Under the pieces are notes generated by a model. That model was not told the DNA's origin. It worked only from the letters and a program-made list of their open reading frames with translations, and searched no databases. Positions 46,956-61,223 of a stretch of 64,000 nt of DNA are shown here, piece after piece. Each line of letters opens with the position of its first letter. Positions within the stretch are counted from its first letter, which is position 1. The DNA comes from Cyathus striatus (Eukaryota > Basidiomycota > Agaricomycetes > Agaricales > Nidulariaceae), in the NCBI GenBank assembly GCA_025738555.1, contig JAOVFP010000023.1, forward strand, positions 372,001 through 436,000, given 5' to 3'. A program made the position numbers and the translations under genes.

Positions 46956-49058
46956 ATGGGTCTCCCGAACTCTTATGATTTTCAGCACGAACTGCGCTCT
47001 ATCAAGACAAAGGTATGCCTTCAGGAAACGGAAGAGACATGGGACGCTATTACCGCTGGGATAATTTCGTTACGAGATGCTTGTGACTCGACTGGTTACA
47101 CTTCATCATTGGAATTCACAGCCGAGCTACGAGAGTTACAGCGCCCTCTTATCAATGCGATGTTTTCCGAGAGAACACGTCTATCTGGAGCAGCTATAGA
47201 TCTCATAGTCACAATAGCCACATTGCTAGGAACGCAGTTTGAACCCCTGCTATCTATTTTCTATCCTTCGCTTCTCCATCTTTGCAGCCGCGCAAACAAA
47301 GTAGTCGCTACACGAGCTCGTACCGCAGTTCTCTCTATTATCGAAACCACGCAACTTTCTTCTATATTGACACATCTTTTGCATTGCTCAAAAGATAAAG
47401 CCACTTCGTTGAGATTAGCTGTTGCTGAAGGCACTTTAGCATGCCTAAACTGTTGCAACCCCCCCGACCTTGAAAAGAATAGTAGAATCAAGGAAATTGA
47501 AGTCATAATACAATCAAGTGCCAGAGATGCAAATGCAGATGTTAGGCAAGCTGGCAGGCGCATATTTGAGGCCTACAAAATTCTATTCCCATGGCGAATT
47601 GATACGTACGTGTCGTGTACTGCCTTGGAATTGCTCCGACTAACGCATTTACTTAGGTTCACAGCTCCTCTAACTCCCACCATTCGAAAATACCTTGATC
47701 TCAAAGTCTCTGCTGTTTCAGGCACGCAAAAGCAACCAAAGGAGTCAGGTATACAACCAAAGAAGCGCAGTGTTGCTTCAACTTCACAATCCTCGGTCAA
47801 AATAGCTTCGAACAAGACAAATATTGAACCTTCACGGGTTAGACTTCCCGACACGACTACGTTCCGAAACGTCAAGCAGTCTACACGAAATAATCAAGCT
47901 CCAAGCACGAAAGCTTTACCTGTAGGAATGTCGCAGAGCACAAATATGGGACTGCATCATTTCGTGAAAACTGAAACCTCAAATCTTATATCAGCGTCCC
48001 AGCTCAGTCATCCTAGAGATAGAAAGGATGGACCAGACATCGCTAATTCTAGATTCAAGAATGTTTCAAAAATGCGAATAACGAATATCGACACCAGTGG
48101 GCCACGCAGAATCCCCCTTCCAGAATCATCAGAGATAAGGGAAGACGTGCAACTTAGCAACGGTCGTGTAGGATCAGGAAATAATCCCTCAAAACCCGAC
48201 AACTCGTTACAATCGCTGGGCCTTTCGCGAAATGGTCCCTCCCGGCTAAACAGACCCCAAATATATAAAAGCGAAGTTCATAACACTGACCAACTCGCAC
48301 TGACATCGTCCAAAATCCGTACAAAGGCGCAGGTGCCAAATAGAGAGCTTTCGACTCTTAAACAAAACAGGGAAGCTAGGTCTGTAACGCAACCAACGTT
48401 GTCTCAGCTAGCGCGTGTTAGAAGACCGGTGGAGAGAAAAGCAGGTGGAACAGTTGGCAAAAAGCCTCTCTGGGGAAGGCCTTCGACACGAAGGGATGTC
48501 GCAAAGGGAAGTCCTAAAAAGAGTACGAAACTGCCCAAAAAGCCGAACACGGGCGTTGGTAATGTCACAGCCGACGAACCTGCCAATATCCCACTACCAA
48601 CCTCGCCGATTTTAACCTCTGAGGATGCAATGCAAGAGAACTCTAAATCGAACGGAGACTTGCCAGATGCCATTAGCGAAACCTGCGAAAATGCAATTTC
48701 TAATCCTGATCCAATACTACAAGCGGACATTGCTCGTACTCCTACTGTGGTCGGTAACGAAATCCGGGAAGTCGGGAGCACTGGGAATTGTAGCCCAATC
48801 ATACAAGAACTCGGCACCCCAAGACACAACTCTCAACAGTCTTCGTTCAGTATAGCTGATATCCGAACTCCGATTTCTGCGTTGTTGGAGTCCATTGAGC
48901 AGGGATTCGAACTTACACCATCTTCTCCATTGTCACCTCCACAACCATATCTAACGAGGGGACCGCTAGTCGGCATGACAGGTACATTAAATATACCATT
49001 TCACCTAGCGATTTCTCAAGCCAAAGCAAGAACAACGGAGTTGACAGAGGATTGTTAA
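46956..49058 (+). CDS. CLASP-family (TOG domain) microtubule-associated protein, short form
   Basis: The N-terminal 240 residues look like a CLASP_N TOG domain of paired helices: ETWDAITAGIISLRDACDST, LRELQRPLINAMFSERTRLS, AAIDLIVTIATLLGTQFEPL, SSILTHLLHCSKDKATSLRL and DANADVRQAGRRIFEAYKIL. CLASP proteins stabilise microtubules and spindle attachments. An intron of 54-57 bp near 47604-47657 is divisible by three, so the genomic frame reads through it. The splice would give PWRIDTFTAPLTPTIRKYLD. The remaining 450 residues are Ser/Lys/Arg/Pro-rich and disordered-looking. The total of about 680 residues is much shorter than yeast Stu1 or fission-yeast Cls1. The start is the ATG at 46956. Its promoter begins where the transposon stack ends, about 280 bp upstream. 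Confidence 0.7.
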   Translation: MGLPNSYDFQHELRSIKTKVCLQETEETWDAITAGIISLRDACDSTGYTSSLEFTAELRELQRPLINAMFSERTRLSGAAIDLIVTIATLLGTQFEPLLSIFYPSLLHLCSRANKVVATRARTAVLSIIETTQLSSILTHLLHCSKDKATSLRLAVAEGTLACLNCCNPPDLEKNSRIKEIEVIIQSSARDANADVRQAGRRIFEAYKILFPWRIDTYVSCTALELLRLTHLLRFTAPLTPTIRKYLDLKVSAVSGTQKQPKESGIQPKKRSVASTSQSSVKIASNKTNIEPSRVRLPDTTTFRNVKQSTRNNQAPSTKALPVGMSQSTNMGLHHFVKTETSNLISASQLSHPRDRKDGPDIANSRFKNVSKMRITNIDTSGPRRIPLPESSEIREDVQLSNGRVGSGNNPSKPDNSLQSLGLSRNGPSRLNRPQIYKSEVHNTDQLALTSSKIRTKAQVPNRELSTLKQNREARSVTQPTLSQLARVRRPVERKAGGTVGKKPLWGRPSTRRDVAKGSPKKSTKLPKKPNTGVGNVTADEPANIPLPTSPILTSEDAMQENSKSNGDLPDAISETCENAISNPDPILQADIARTPTVVGNEIREVGSTGNCSPIIQELGTPRHNSQQSSFSIADIRTPISALLESIEQGFELTPSSPLSPPQPYLTRGPLVGMTGTLNIPFHLAISQAKARTTELTEDC

Positions 49059-49801
49059 AGATTTGTTTATGGTAATTACTTCCGAATAGAGCACAATTAA
49101 ATGTATGTTAAACCCAACATGATTTATACGCATTAAGATGGCTCGAAGTGTTCCATAGGAAAAGTCTAACATTCATGGTTGTCCTAGAGGAATTCGGAAG
49201 AGGATCTATTAAGAGAATGGGGAAGAAATGGGAAGGTTTAAGTTGAAGGGTTCACAGATAGGTGTGTATACATCAGAAAAGAACATACATGAAGACTAGC
49301 TGGGCTAGTGAGAGAGATATTTCCTCCCTTTGGCCAAGCGTCGAAGTAAGATCTTCCTGCCGCCTAGACTTCTCTTGCGAGCAAGAAACCCATGTTTTCG
49401 CTTCCTCTTTCTCTGAGAAGGTTGATATTCTGTTCCTCGTTGGGCAAAGCGTGACTGAAGAAGGGACCCAAGCAGAGGGAGAGAAGGGGGAATGGAGGGA
49501 ATGGAGCGGGGAAGGATTGGAAAATGGCGCGAAAGCATGAGGGGTGCGATGCTTGAAACGAGAGTAGAGGCAAAAGGGCGGTGGGGTAAGGAGGACAGTG
49601 GGAGCATTGGAGGGCGAGTTATGAGACTGAGAAGCGGGCGAGTTATGCGAGGCATGTCTCTTGTGGTATGCAGTGGTCGTATAGTTTACGGTATACCACC
49701 TTTCAACTTTTTGGTGCAGTGTTTTTGCACGTGACCTGTCGCGTTCCGAGTCAGTCCTGCAAAGATAGAATATCGGCGTATGATAGGATAAAGTGCATTG
49801 C
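49059..49801. other. Intergenic region upstream of alanyl-tRNA synthetase
   Basis: No gene is supported. The region is purine-rich on the plus strand at 49470-49640, and open frames there on both strands are of low complexity. It should contain the CLASP 3' end and the AlaRS promoter. Confidence 0.45.
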
Positions 49802-53455
<3,654 letters not shown>

Positions 53456-53860
53456 ATTTGGAAGTAGCTAGATAATACGGGTTTTATTGTGAATCATAAT
53501 TTGCTTCAAGCTACAAAGTATATGTACTTTACTTGCTTGGGGGTAAGTACTTAGCGCTGTGTCGTGTATTGCACAACAGAGTACACACTGGTGGCGCTCA
53601 CATGTTCGCCTTCCGTAATAATCTAATTTACAGCCGTTTGCATAAATGATGGCACTCGCGCGGGAAATTCGATCTATTACAGACAGACTTACATAGTGTA
53701 GATTTGTCAGATTATTACGTAGCGTAGATTAGTCAAGTCATATTTCTCGTTCCACTGCACTCCCCTGGCTCCTGAGCCCGCTGGCCTGCACTTGTCCTCT
53801 GTCCCTCTGAGCTTGTCCTCATTCTACTTATCTACACTTGCTCTACCTCTAACCATTGCC

Positions 53861-54454
53861 ATGGTGGGCCACCGTATCAGCCGTGATGTCAAACTGGCTG
53901 CCATCAAGTTATTTGAGCATCAACTTCTCCCTCTAGATGACATCCTACAGTGCTGTGGCTTCTCTAGACGTACCTGGTATCGCATTCTAAGGCTCTGGCA
54001 CCAAACTGGTGATGCTGTGGTTCACCGGAAAAGTGCTCATGGTCGCCTTCACCACTTGAACCTTGAAGACATCGATTATCTCCTGCTTCTGGTTCGACAG
54101 AACCCTGATTATTTTCTTGATGAGCTTCTTTACCTCCTCAAGCACAACAGGTTCATATCTATTCACTATACAACAACCCATCGCGAGCTTCTTCGATCAG
54201 GTGTGTCCTTCAAGAAACTCAAGTGTATTGCTCAGGAGCGAAATGAACCTCGGCGTGCTGAGTTTATAGCAAAGATGGCACAGTATTCTCCAGAAGAAAT
54301 TGGGTTTATCGATGAGACTTCAAAAGATGAACACACAGTTGGGCGATGATATGGACGATCTTCCAAGGGGCAACGAGCAGAGAAGGGCCAACCTTTTGTT
54401 TGTGGGTGGCGTACCTCTACTGAAGCACTTCTATCCCTTGATGGAGTTGTGGCA
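53861..54454 (+). pseudogene. Tc1/mariner-like transposase, N-terminal half
   Basis: From MVGHRISRDVKLAAIKLFEH the protein has the helix-turn-helix part (ILQCCGFSRRTWYRILRLWH), IDYLLLLVRQNPDYFLDELL and YTTTHRELLRSGVSFKKLK. The first catalytic block follows, MAQYSPEEIGFIDETSKDEH. A TGA stop at 54347-54349 interrupts it, but the same frame continues [16 protein letters not shown] and [10 protein letters not shown]. There it changes without a frame break into ribosomal protein S18 sequence. The second and third catalytic residues of the transposase are missing. The start could also be the in-frame ATG-less extension from 53792. Confidence 0.75.
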
Positions 54455-54786
54455 CGCACAGACTTTGAGCGTCTTATGACGATTATTCGAAGCCCCACAC
54501 AATTCAAGATTCCAACCTGGTTCTTGAACAAGCAAAAAGATATCGTGGATGGCAAAAATTCTCAGATCCTTTCCAATGGTGTCGACTCAAAGTTGCGTGA
54601 TGACCTGGAACGGTTGAAGAAGATCCGCGCCCATCGAGGTTTGAGACATTACTGGGGTCTCCGTGTGAGGGGTCAGCACACAAAGACGACTGGTACGTAT
54701 TTGTCTCGTCATGCAAGATTTGGTAACTCAAAGTTATCCTAGGTCGTCGTGGTAAGACCGTTGGTGTGTCGAAGAAGCATGATTAA
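54455..54786 (+). pseudogene. RPS18: Ribosomal protein S18 (uS13), 3' part only
   Basis: In the same frame as the upstream transposase, the sequence turns into [59 protein letters not shown] and [12 protein letters not shown]. After an intron of about 50 bp it continues RRGKTVGVSKKHD and stops at 54786. This is the C-terminal two thirds of S18, which sits in the head of the small ribosomal subunit. The N-terminal third (the MSLV... part up to about residue 55) is not upstream. The retained intron shows that the piece came from genomic DNA. A complete RPS18 gene must exist elsewhere, since the protein is essential. Confidence 0.85.
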
Positions 54787-55075
54787 GCAGTAGACTTCTT
54801 TTTACTGCCTATATACAATACAAGCAATATGCTATATGAAACTGCTATGATCCGGCGTGATTTTTTACATGAGTTAGACGACTTTCTCGATGTTGGAATG
54901 CCTCATCATACACTGTATGGTAAATAGGGAGGACCTGCAAGGCGCTGTTCTTTTATCATAGCCAGTTTTGTTTTGAAGTTTGTCTCAAGCGCCAGATCAG
55001 AGTGGTGCATATGAAAAGGAGCTACTAAAAGACAGGTGGTATGAGGCTAGTTGAAGTTCAAGAAACTCTACACTA

Positions 55076-55582
55076 AAGTATTAAGTAACTTTATATAGTA
55101 GAATATATGTGTCACGTGATGAAGTAGTTAAGCGTTCGAGTGCAATGTGCTGCTGCATATCCTTAGCTAACCGTACGTCCGTAAGTGCACATCTACCTAG
55201 CTAGTGGCGAACCTGGTGAACATCGCTGGCTTTAACAATCATCGACATCAGTCAGGCTTTTGGTCTTCAAGTTTCCACACTTTCCCATTGTGCCCCTATT
55301 TTGACCCAACTAATTTGAAGTCATTGTACACCAATTGTACACTGGCCAATTTGACATCAAGTATTTTGCGTTCCCAGCAGCTTTTCTCGATCCTCACGCG
55401 CACGTTTGACTTTCTCAGGCCTAAATCAAACAATTCTTTGTCCCACTCGTTAAAAGTCTGAATATTTAACTCAAGATAAACTTTGTTCTACACCTTCATT
55501 TATCACGAACTCGGATTCAACCATACCCCTCTCGTTCAACATTTATCTGCCGGAATCATTTTATACCATCTCTGTAAAACTT
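55076..55582. other. Spacer and promoter region before the CLIP gene
   Basis: No gene is seen. A polypyrimidine-rich stretch near 55250-55400 may belong to the promoter of the CLIP-like gene. Confidence 0.4.
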
Positions 55583-58500
55583 ATGACAACACCTGGAAAG
55601 TCTCGGCAGTCTGGCATTCCCGCCCCTGGAAGATCCAGCGGCATCCCCACACCAGGCAGGCCACGCTCAAGCTCCAATATATATCAGCGAGCAAACGTCT
55701 CTGAAGAAGATGATATATCTCGTGCTTTTGCTGATGCTATTAAAGCCAATGATCCTGCACAGCATAGGACCATACCCAATAGTAGTGTTGCAGCTTCCCT
55801 ATCACCTACAACAGGCTTAGGGCCGCCTCCATCTGGCCGGCGTTCCGTTGCCGGTCGTTCTCCCTCAGTCGCCTCTGCATCACCATCTAATTACTCAGCA
55901 CCAAACGAACGTTCAAAAACACCGACCTTCGTACGTCCCCCCAGCAGGCCGCCAAGTCGTCACTCCGACGTTTTTATCAACAAGGTTGTATCCCGGCCGT
56001 TTGAAGTTGGAGATAACGTGAGAATTGAATCCCTTGGCTACGAAGGCACGCTTCGGTATGTTGGGGAGATAGACGGCAAAGTGGGACTGTGGGCAGGAGT
56101 TGAACTCAGTGGAGGTTTTTCTGGGAAAGGAAAAAATAACGGTAGCGTGAATGGGTGCGTTTTGAATCGAGTGGCTTTTAGCCGTATATGTAGCTAATCT
56201 ACACGCCCCTCTTTTCGATGGCTTAAGGAAACAATATTTCATATGTCCAGAAAAATGCGGAGTATTTGTGGCCACTACGAAGTTGTCCGCCCCGACTGTT
56301 GGGCTAGGTGCAATATCTCGTCCATCTTCTGTAGCATCTTCTAGAGGTCGCATGACTCCCAGTATAACAGGAAGAGTAACACCATCTTTCTCGTCATCGA
56401 CTTCTCGGACATCTTTCAATGGAAGAACAACACCAGCAAGTGGCCGAATAACACCATCAACTTCGACCGGTAGAATTACCCCAGCAGTCACTCCTGCTAA
56501 TAGCCGTATTCGAGGTGTCTCCAAGCCAATGCCTACGACAACGTCTCCTTCACTTCCGAACAATGTCACCGCAGGATCTCGAGCCTCAAAGTATGCATCT
56601 ATGACTGCCAAACAACTTAGCTCGCGTGATATAGATGCTGAAAGCAAAGTTGAGTATCATTATACTAATCTGGTACCTTCACCATCCTACAGCTCGCGAG
56701 CATTATCCTCTCCGACACGATCAACAGCGTCTCCATTTTCAACGCCTAAGCCTGGCCTCGGCAATCGAGTTCCTCGTAATATCAGCAGCGGGCCGTCATC
56801 GCCTGTTGGGAAAGCACGTCCGTCCGCAAATACACCTAGGGCACGAATTCCGAGCTCTGCTGCAATGCCCCCACCTGCATCTCCAGTGTCTGCCGTCGCT
56901 CGCTCTGCACCTTACATTGAACCGTTGCACAAAAGAGAAGACAGCATCGTGTCTCTGACTGAGCTACAAACAAACGGAAAAATCTTACAAGAACGCATCT
57001 CACATTTGGTATCCCCCTCCGTAGATTCTCCTTCTCGACCTCATTCATCCTCGTCCGTCTCTTCGGGTGGTGAGGATAGGGGACTAGTGGAGCAGCTGGA
57101 GTCCAGGCTTCGGGCACTAGAGTACGAAAATGACAGACTGCGCATCGCAAGTGCGAATGAAGTCACCTCTGAAGTTGTATCCGTGGAACCATTGCGGCTG
57201 GAACTTGATGAGGCTAATGGCCATATATCGAAACTCACACATCTTTTATCCGAGCAAGAAGAAGTCCTAGAAATGCGAGATAAGAAAATAGCGTCGTTGG
57301 AACAAAAGTGCACAACTATGTCCGGATGCTTGGAAGTTGAAAAATCAAGTAAAGAAAGCGACATCCGTGTGTTACATAAAAAACTTGAAGAGTGCGACGG
57401 CATTATACGAAGCTTACAGGAAACCGTGCAGTCGAGCGATGTGTTCATTGTCGAGCGCAATACTTTGTTGGAAGCCAAAGAAGCTGAATTGAACATATTA
57501 CAGTCTAGACTTGATGATGCATGTGGTAATTTTGAAGAAGAAAGACGGGACCTAGGTTTACAGATTGACGAGCTGCGTGTGGCAGGCCAGGTAAGTGAAT
57601 CAGTCATATAAATAAATATCCCCCAAAAACATGCTTTACTATCTAGGAAACTATTGCGCTTTATGAGGAGCGCCTCAGCAAAGCTGATGCCCAGAGATAT
57701 GATTTAGAAACTCGACTTTCTGCCTTTGAAGGTGCTCAAGTCTCTGATCGTACACAGTCACCCCGATCCTCTGGGTATATCTCCTCTGCCCAAGAAATAG
57801 ATAATGAGACACTTCGTGATCAAGTGATCCATTTTCAGAAGAAAATAGCCACCATGGAAGATATCCTTGAAGATGTTCGCGTGACATCGGAACGGGAAGA
57901 AGTTATATTACGCGATAAAATGAAGCGCCTGAAAGACAAAGAGGACAGCATGAAAAAGGAATTAAATGAAGGAAGGGCGGAAGTAGAGCGAATGGCAAAA
58001 TCTGAAGCTACTGCAAAGAATAGAGTGGAAGAAGCTGAAGAAGCCCTTCGGGAAAGCACACTTGCACTAGAAAATGCACGTGCAGATGTTGAAACATTAC
58101 GAGCAGAGTTAGCTGTGAGATAATATCATGCTTCTTAGGTATTAATTCTGATATAACTGGGTTTAGAACTTGGATGGTTTGATAGGGGATGGCACTGGTG
58201 ACTTATCTTCTAGAGTTTCGTCATTTGTTCACCGTGCTGTTACGGACAAGGCAAAATTTGAAGGCATGATTAACCTCCTCCAGAACCAACTGGAGGAAGC
58301 CAAAAAGAAATCAGAGGTTCATATAACACAGCTGACTACGGAACGCTCGGAAGAATTAAAACTCACTGTATCAAAACTGACAAAGCAAAATGAGGAGGTA
58401 AAGTTCTACAGCATCATATTATTCCTTGATTTTAATGGAATTTTTTAGCTGCTTGGGAAAAACGATGGATTACAAAAACGTCTTGAAGATACCATGCGGA

Positions 58501-59678
58501 ATATGGATAATGCATTGGAAGAACTTGACTCGATGAAAAAGGGTATTGATTGCAGTTCAACTGTAACTAACGGAATGCAGGGATCACTTAAGCCATCCTT
58601 GTCGAAACAAGAGCTTTCCCTGGCCAGAGAAGAAATAACCGGCTTAAAGCACGTTCAGCCACATTATCTGCGAGGGGACGATATTGCTAATGTCTCATGA
58701 TCTCATAGGCACATCGTTCAGGAGCTTCAAAAGGAAAATTTATCAAGCATGCAGCGTATCAAGCTACTGGAATCGGAAAACCAATTGTTAAGTTCTGAAG
58801 TGAGCCAACTTCGTGAGGTGCGCAAAGAGCTTGTTGGCTGCTTTTTCTAAGCTTACATATATATCACCCTAGGAAGTAAAGGTATTAGAAGAGAATTTGG
58901 ATCACAGTCTTTCCGAAGAAAGCGACAGAATAAAGCAAGCTTCAGAGCCACTCAGTGTGGAAAGTGCTAGTTCCACGGACGAGTTGTTGAAAGAGCAGAA
59001 AAGTCGGTTTGAGGTACGAACATGAGGAAGTTGTCAAACACCGCTGAATATCGATTTTTCCATCAGAATGAATTGGAACATGTACGAAAGCGGTTGGCTG
59101 AGGTAGAAATGAAGCATGCTCGAACTGTTCATGATGTACGGTTTTAGCTTTGAACTCAGTTTTGACCGAGTACGACTCATTATTCCGCTGTTCAGCTCAA
59201 TAAAGAGATCGGTGAACTGGAAGCATTGGTTGAATCCAAGGTGAATAAAGTACCACTTGGTCAGACTCGCGCTAATGGCGGTTTAGATATATCGAGAAGT
59301 TCGTTTACTGTAATGGAACGTGTGACTGAAAGGCTAATGCTTTCATGTGGATAGGACGAGTTGGAACAAGAAATTGAAAGATTGAAGGAGAAGATTACAC
59401 GCCAAAAAAAGTCTTCGAAAAACAGCGGCGAAGTTAATGAGAGCCGGCAACGTCTGAGTACAACGTCATTGTCCAGTACAGCCGGTTCAGAAACGGTCTG
59501 CGAGATCTGCGAAAGACCTGGCCATGATATTTTCAACTGCGATCTACTTAAAGAAGACACTCCGATTGGATCGACAAGGGAGAAATTGACCAGTAGTAAT
59601 GGAGAGCTATTCTGCGAAGACTGTGAAAGCCATGGGCATATGGCTGCGGACTGTCCTCATTCGCTTGATGTGTTTTAA
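55583..59678 (+). CDS. CLIP-170-like microtubule plus-end protein
   Basis: A CAP-Gly domain follows a 130-residue basic, Ser/Pro-rich N-terminus. It has FEVGDNVRIESLGYEGTLRY and GKVGLWAGVELSGGFSGKGK, then the signature GKNNGSVN joined over an intron to GVRYFICPEKCGVFV. A Ser/Thr/Pro region with repeated GRxTP words comes next. A long coiled coil runs from LVEQLESRLRALEYENDRLR through many heptads. The C-terminus has two CX2CX4HX4C zinc knuckles (CEICERPGHDIFNC and CEDCESHGHMAADC), as in animal CLIP-170. The N-terminus carries two SxIP-type words, SGIPAPGRS and SGIPTPGRP. Introns are numerous in the coiled-coil part. CLIP proteins track growing microtubule ends and regulate dynein. The stop is at 59676-59678. 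Only one CAP-Gly domain is present, as in fungal Bik1/Tip1. Confidence 0.88.
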
Positions 59679-59935
59679 TGCGGAGATACTTTGAGTTTGT
59701 AGCAGTAATTACTTTACATACGGGATGGGATATATTATTTGTACATTGCCTAATGATAATGAATAAATGGGCTGCAAGACACTACTGCGTGAAAGTACAT
59801 CGCCAGTGCTACGTCACTATTCGATGCGGAAGGATTGTTTCTATCTCGGGCATATGACATCATTATGACGCGTTGCTGGTAGCACCTATTAGTATAAAAG
59901 CGGGTCATCCACTTGTACAATCTCAACTTCAAATC

Positions 59936-60932
59936 ATGTCCTACGCATCTGTTGCCGCTACAAACGCTCCAAGTCCCTCCCAACAGGTGCACTATTTACA
60001 TTACTTACCTCTCCTCTTATTTCTCACTAAACCTACTTTAGCCTCATGCAGATCCTGCACTTCTCAATACTACCCCTCCTACCCATGACAACATCGCTGA
60101 CGATGCCGTCAAGATTAATATAGTATCGCCTGACTTCAAGCAAGATCTTCAGACATACACCTCCGAATCCTCTGTCGCTGTCGATGAGGATGACCATCAG
60201 CTGCCTTCTACTAGTCACAGTTCAACAAGAGCCAGAAATCGTTCTGTCAGGCGCATGAAGGAGGTAGAAGCTGAAGGTACTTACGTGTGGGAGTCTGTGA
60301 GGAAATACTTTGTCAGACCTGGCGTCGCGGGAGGACTACTTGGTATAGGTAGGTGTATATTATTTTTGAGCGTCCTTGCTTGCGCTAAGCTTTCTGAATG
60401 CATTCTAGTTAATGTTGGGGTGTTAGCTGGAATTGGCCGTGTATTTTATTCTCAGTCTCATTTGCGGCGCGATGTTACTGCTGTATCTTCCACCATCGCC
60501 GCAGTAATGACGTTGTTCACGCTGGAAGGATACGCAGCAGAACAGTATCGCAAGACATCTAGAGGTCAAGAGGAGGAACGTCGTGCACGTAAAGAAGGGG
60601 CTGTCATTTACAAGCATATTCGAGAGCAACTGTTGCGTCCTGGAGTTTTGGGTGGACTCGTAGGCTTTGGTAATGCATTTTATGTTCACTGTGCATTGTC
60701 CAATTGCTAATTGCCAGCGTAGTTAATGCAACAGTTTTAGGAACATTAGGATATATCTCGTACATCAACTGGAATCGACCGAGTTGGGACAGGCGCATTG
60801 TATCAACAATCAGCGTCGGATTGCTCACCTTATGGGGTGGCGAAGGGTAAGTGCTTTAGTTTTATGTGAAGTTTCCCAGTACTAAGTTTTGCCAGATATC
60901 TGGCAGAGAGATATCGGAAGAAAAGCACATAG
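59936..60932 (+). CDS. Two-module integral membrane protein, possibly OM14-like (mitochondrial)
   Basis: Start MSYASVAATNAPSPSQQ, then a hydrophilic acidic/serine segment. Two related modules follow, VWESVRKYFVRPGVAGGLLG-I/VNVGVLAGIGRVFY and IYKHIREQLLRPGVLGGLVG-F/VNATVLGTLGYISY. Each has an RPGVxGGLxG turn followed by a hydrophobic helix, and an intron sits at the same point in both, just before VN. The hydrophobic parts VSSTIAAVMTLFTLEGYAAE and VSTISVGLLTLWGGEGYLAE also match each other, and the protein ends RYRKKST at 60932. Duplication of an ancestral two-exon module is therefore likely. The pattern recalls mitochondrial outer-membrane protein OM14, but that assignment is from memory of a general motif and is tentative. 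Confidence 0.6.
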
Positions 60933-61223
60933 CTAGAATACTAAATTACTATTGTAGTAGTGTGGACATTGAAGTACTTTATAATAAGACAGACAGATGG
61001 CTGTTGTATTGTCGTCTTGCTTACATAATAAATGTACCATTGTGTACGTTCCCCTTTCAATGTTATACTTTCTGGTGTCAACGTTGTTAACCTTGTGTGC
61101 TAAAAATATGCATCTGTGGGTCATCGCCTTTAGTTTACAGCGTGTCCAACACTAGCTTCTGCGCAGATTCAGCATCTTCATGTATCTTGTCCTTTCTCTC
61201 ATTGAAGCTACTTATTTACTTGT
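60933..61223. other. Intergenic spacer before the lysophospholipase gene
   Basis: No gene is supported. It should contain the membrane-protein 3' end and the lysophospholipase promoter. Confidence 0.4.

Larger units (their letters stand above)
53696..55073 (+). mobile_element. Candidate TA-flanked element carrying a transposase/RPS18 chimera
   Basis: TA followed by gtgtaga at 53694-53702 and the reverse complement tctacac followed by TA at 55067-55075 bracket a transposase fragment and a ribosomal-protein fragment. The inverted match is only 7 bases exact (about 9 counting TA, with a looser continuation), so the borders are tentative. The contents would make it another Pack-type element. Confidence 0.35.

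Noticed and set aside
47603..47660. Uninterrupted 700-residue CLASP frame
   Set aside because: The segment has GT-AG ends, a length divisible by three, and splicing gives a better domain sequence, so an in-frame intron is likely.
48898..48925. ggattcgaactt resembling a tRNA T-loop
   Set aside because: It lies inside the CLASP coding frame and has no other tRNA features.
54455..54786. Native RPS18 gene interrupted by a transposon
   Set aside because: No S18 N-terminal exons were found upstream of the transposase sequence, so a chimeric copy is more likely than an interrupted native gene.
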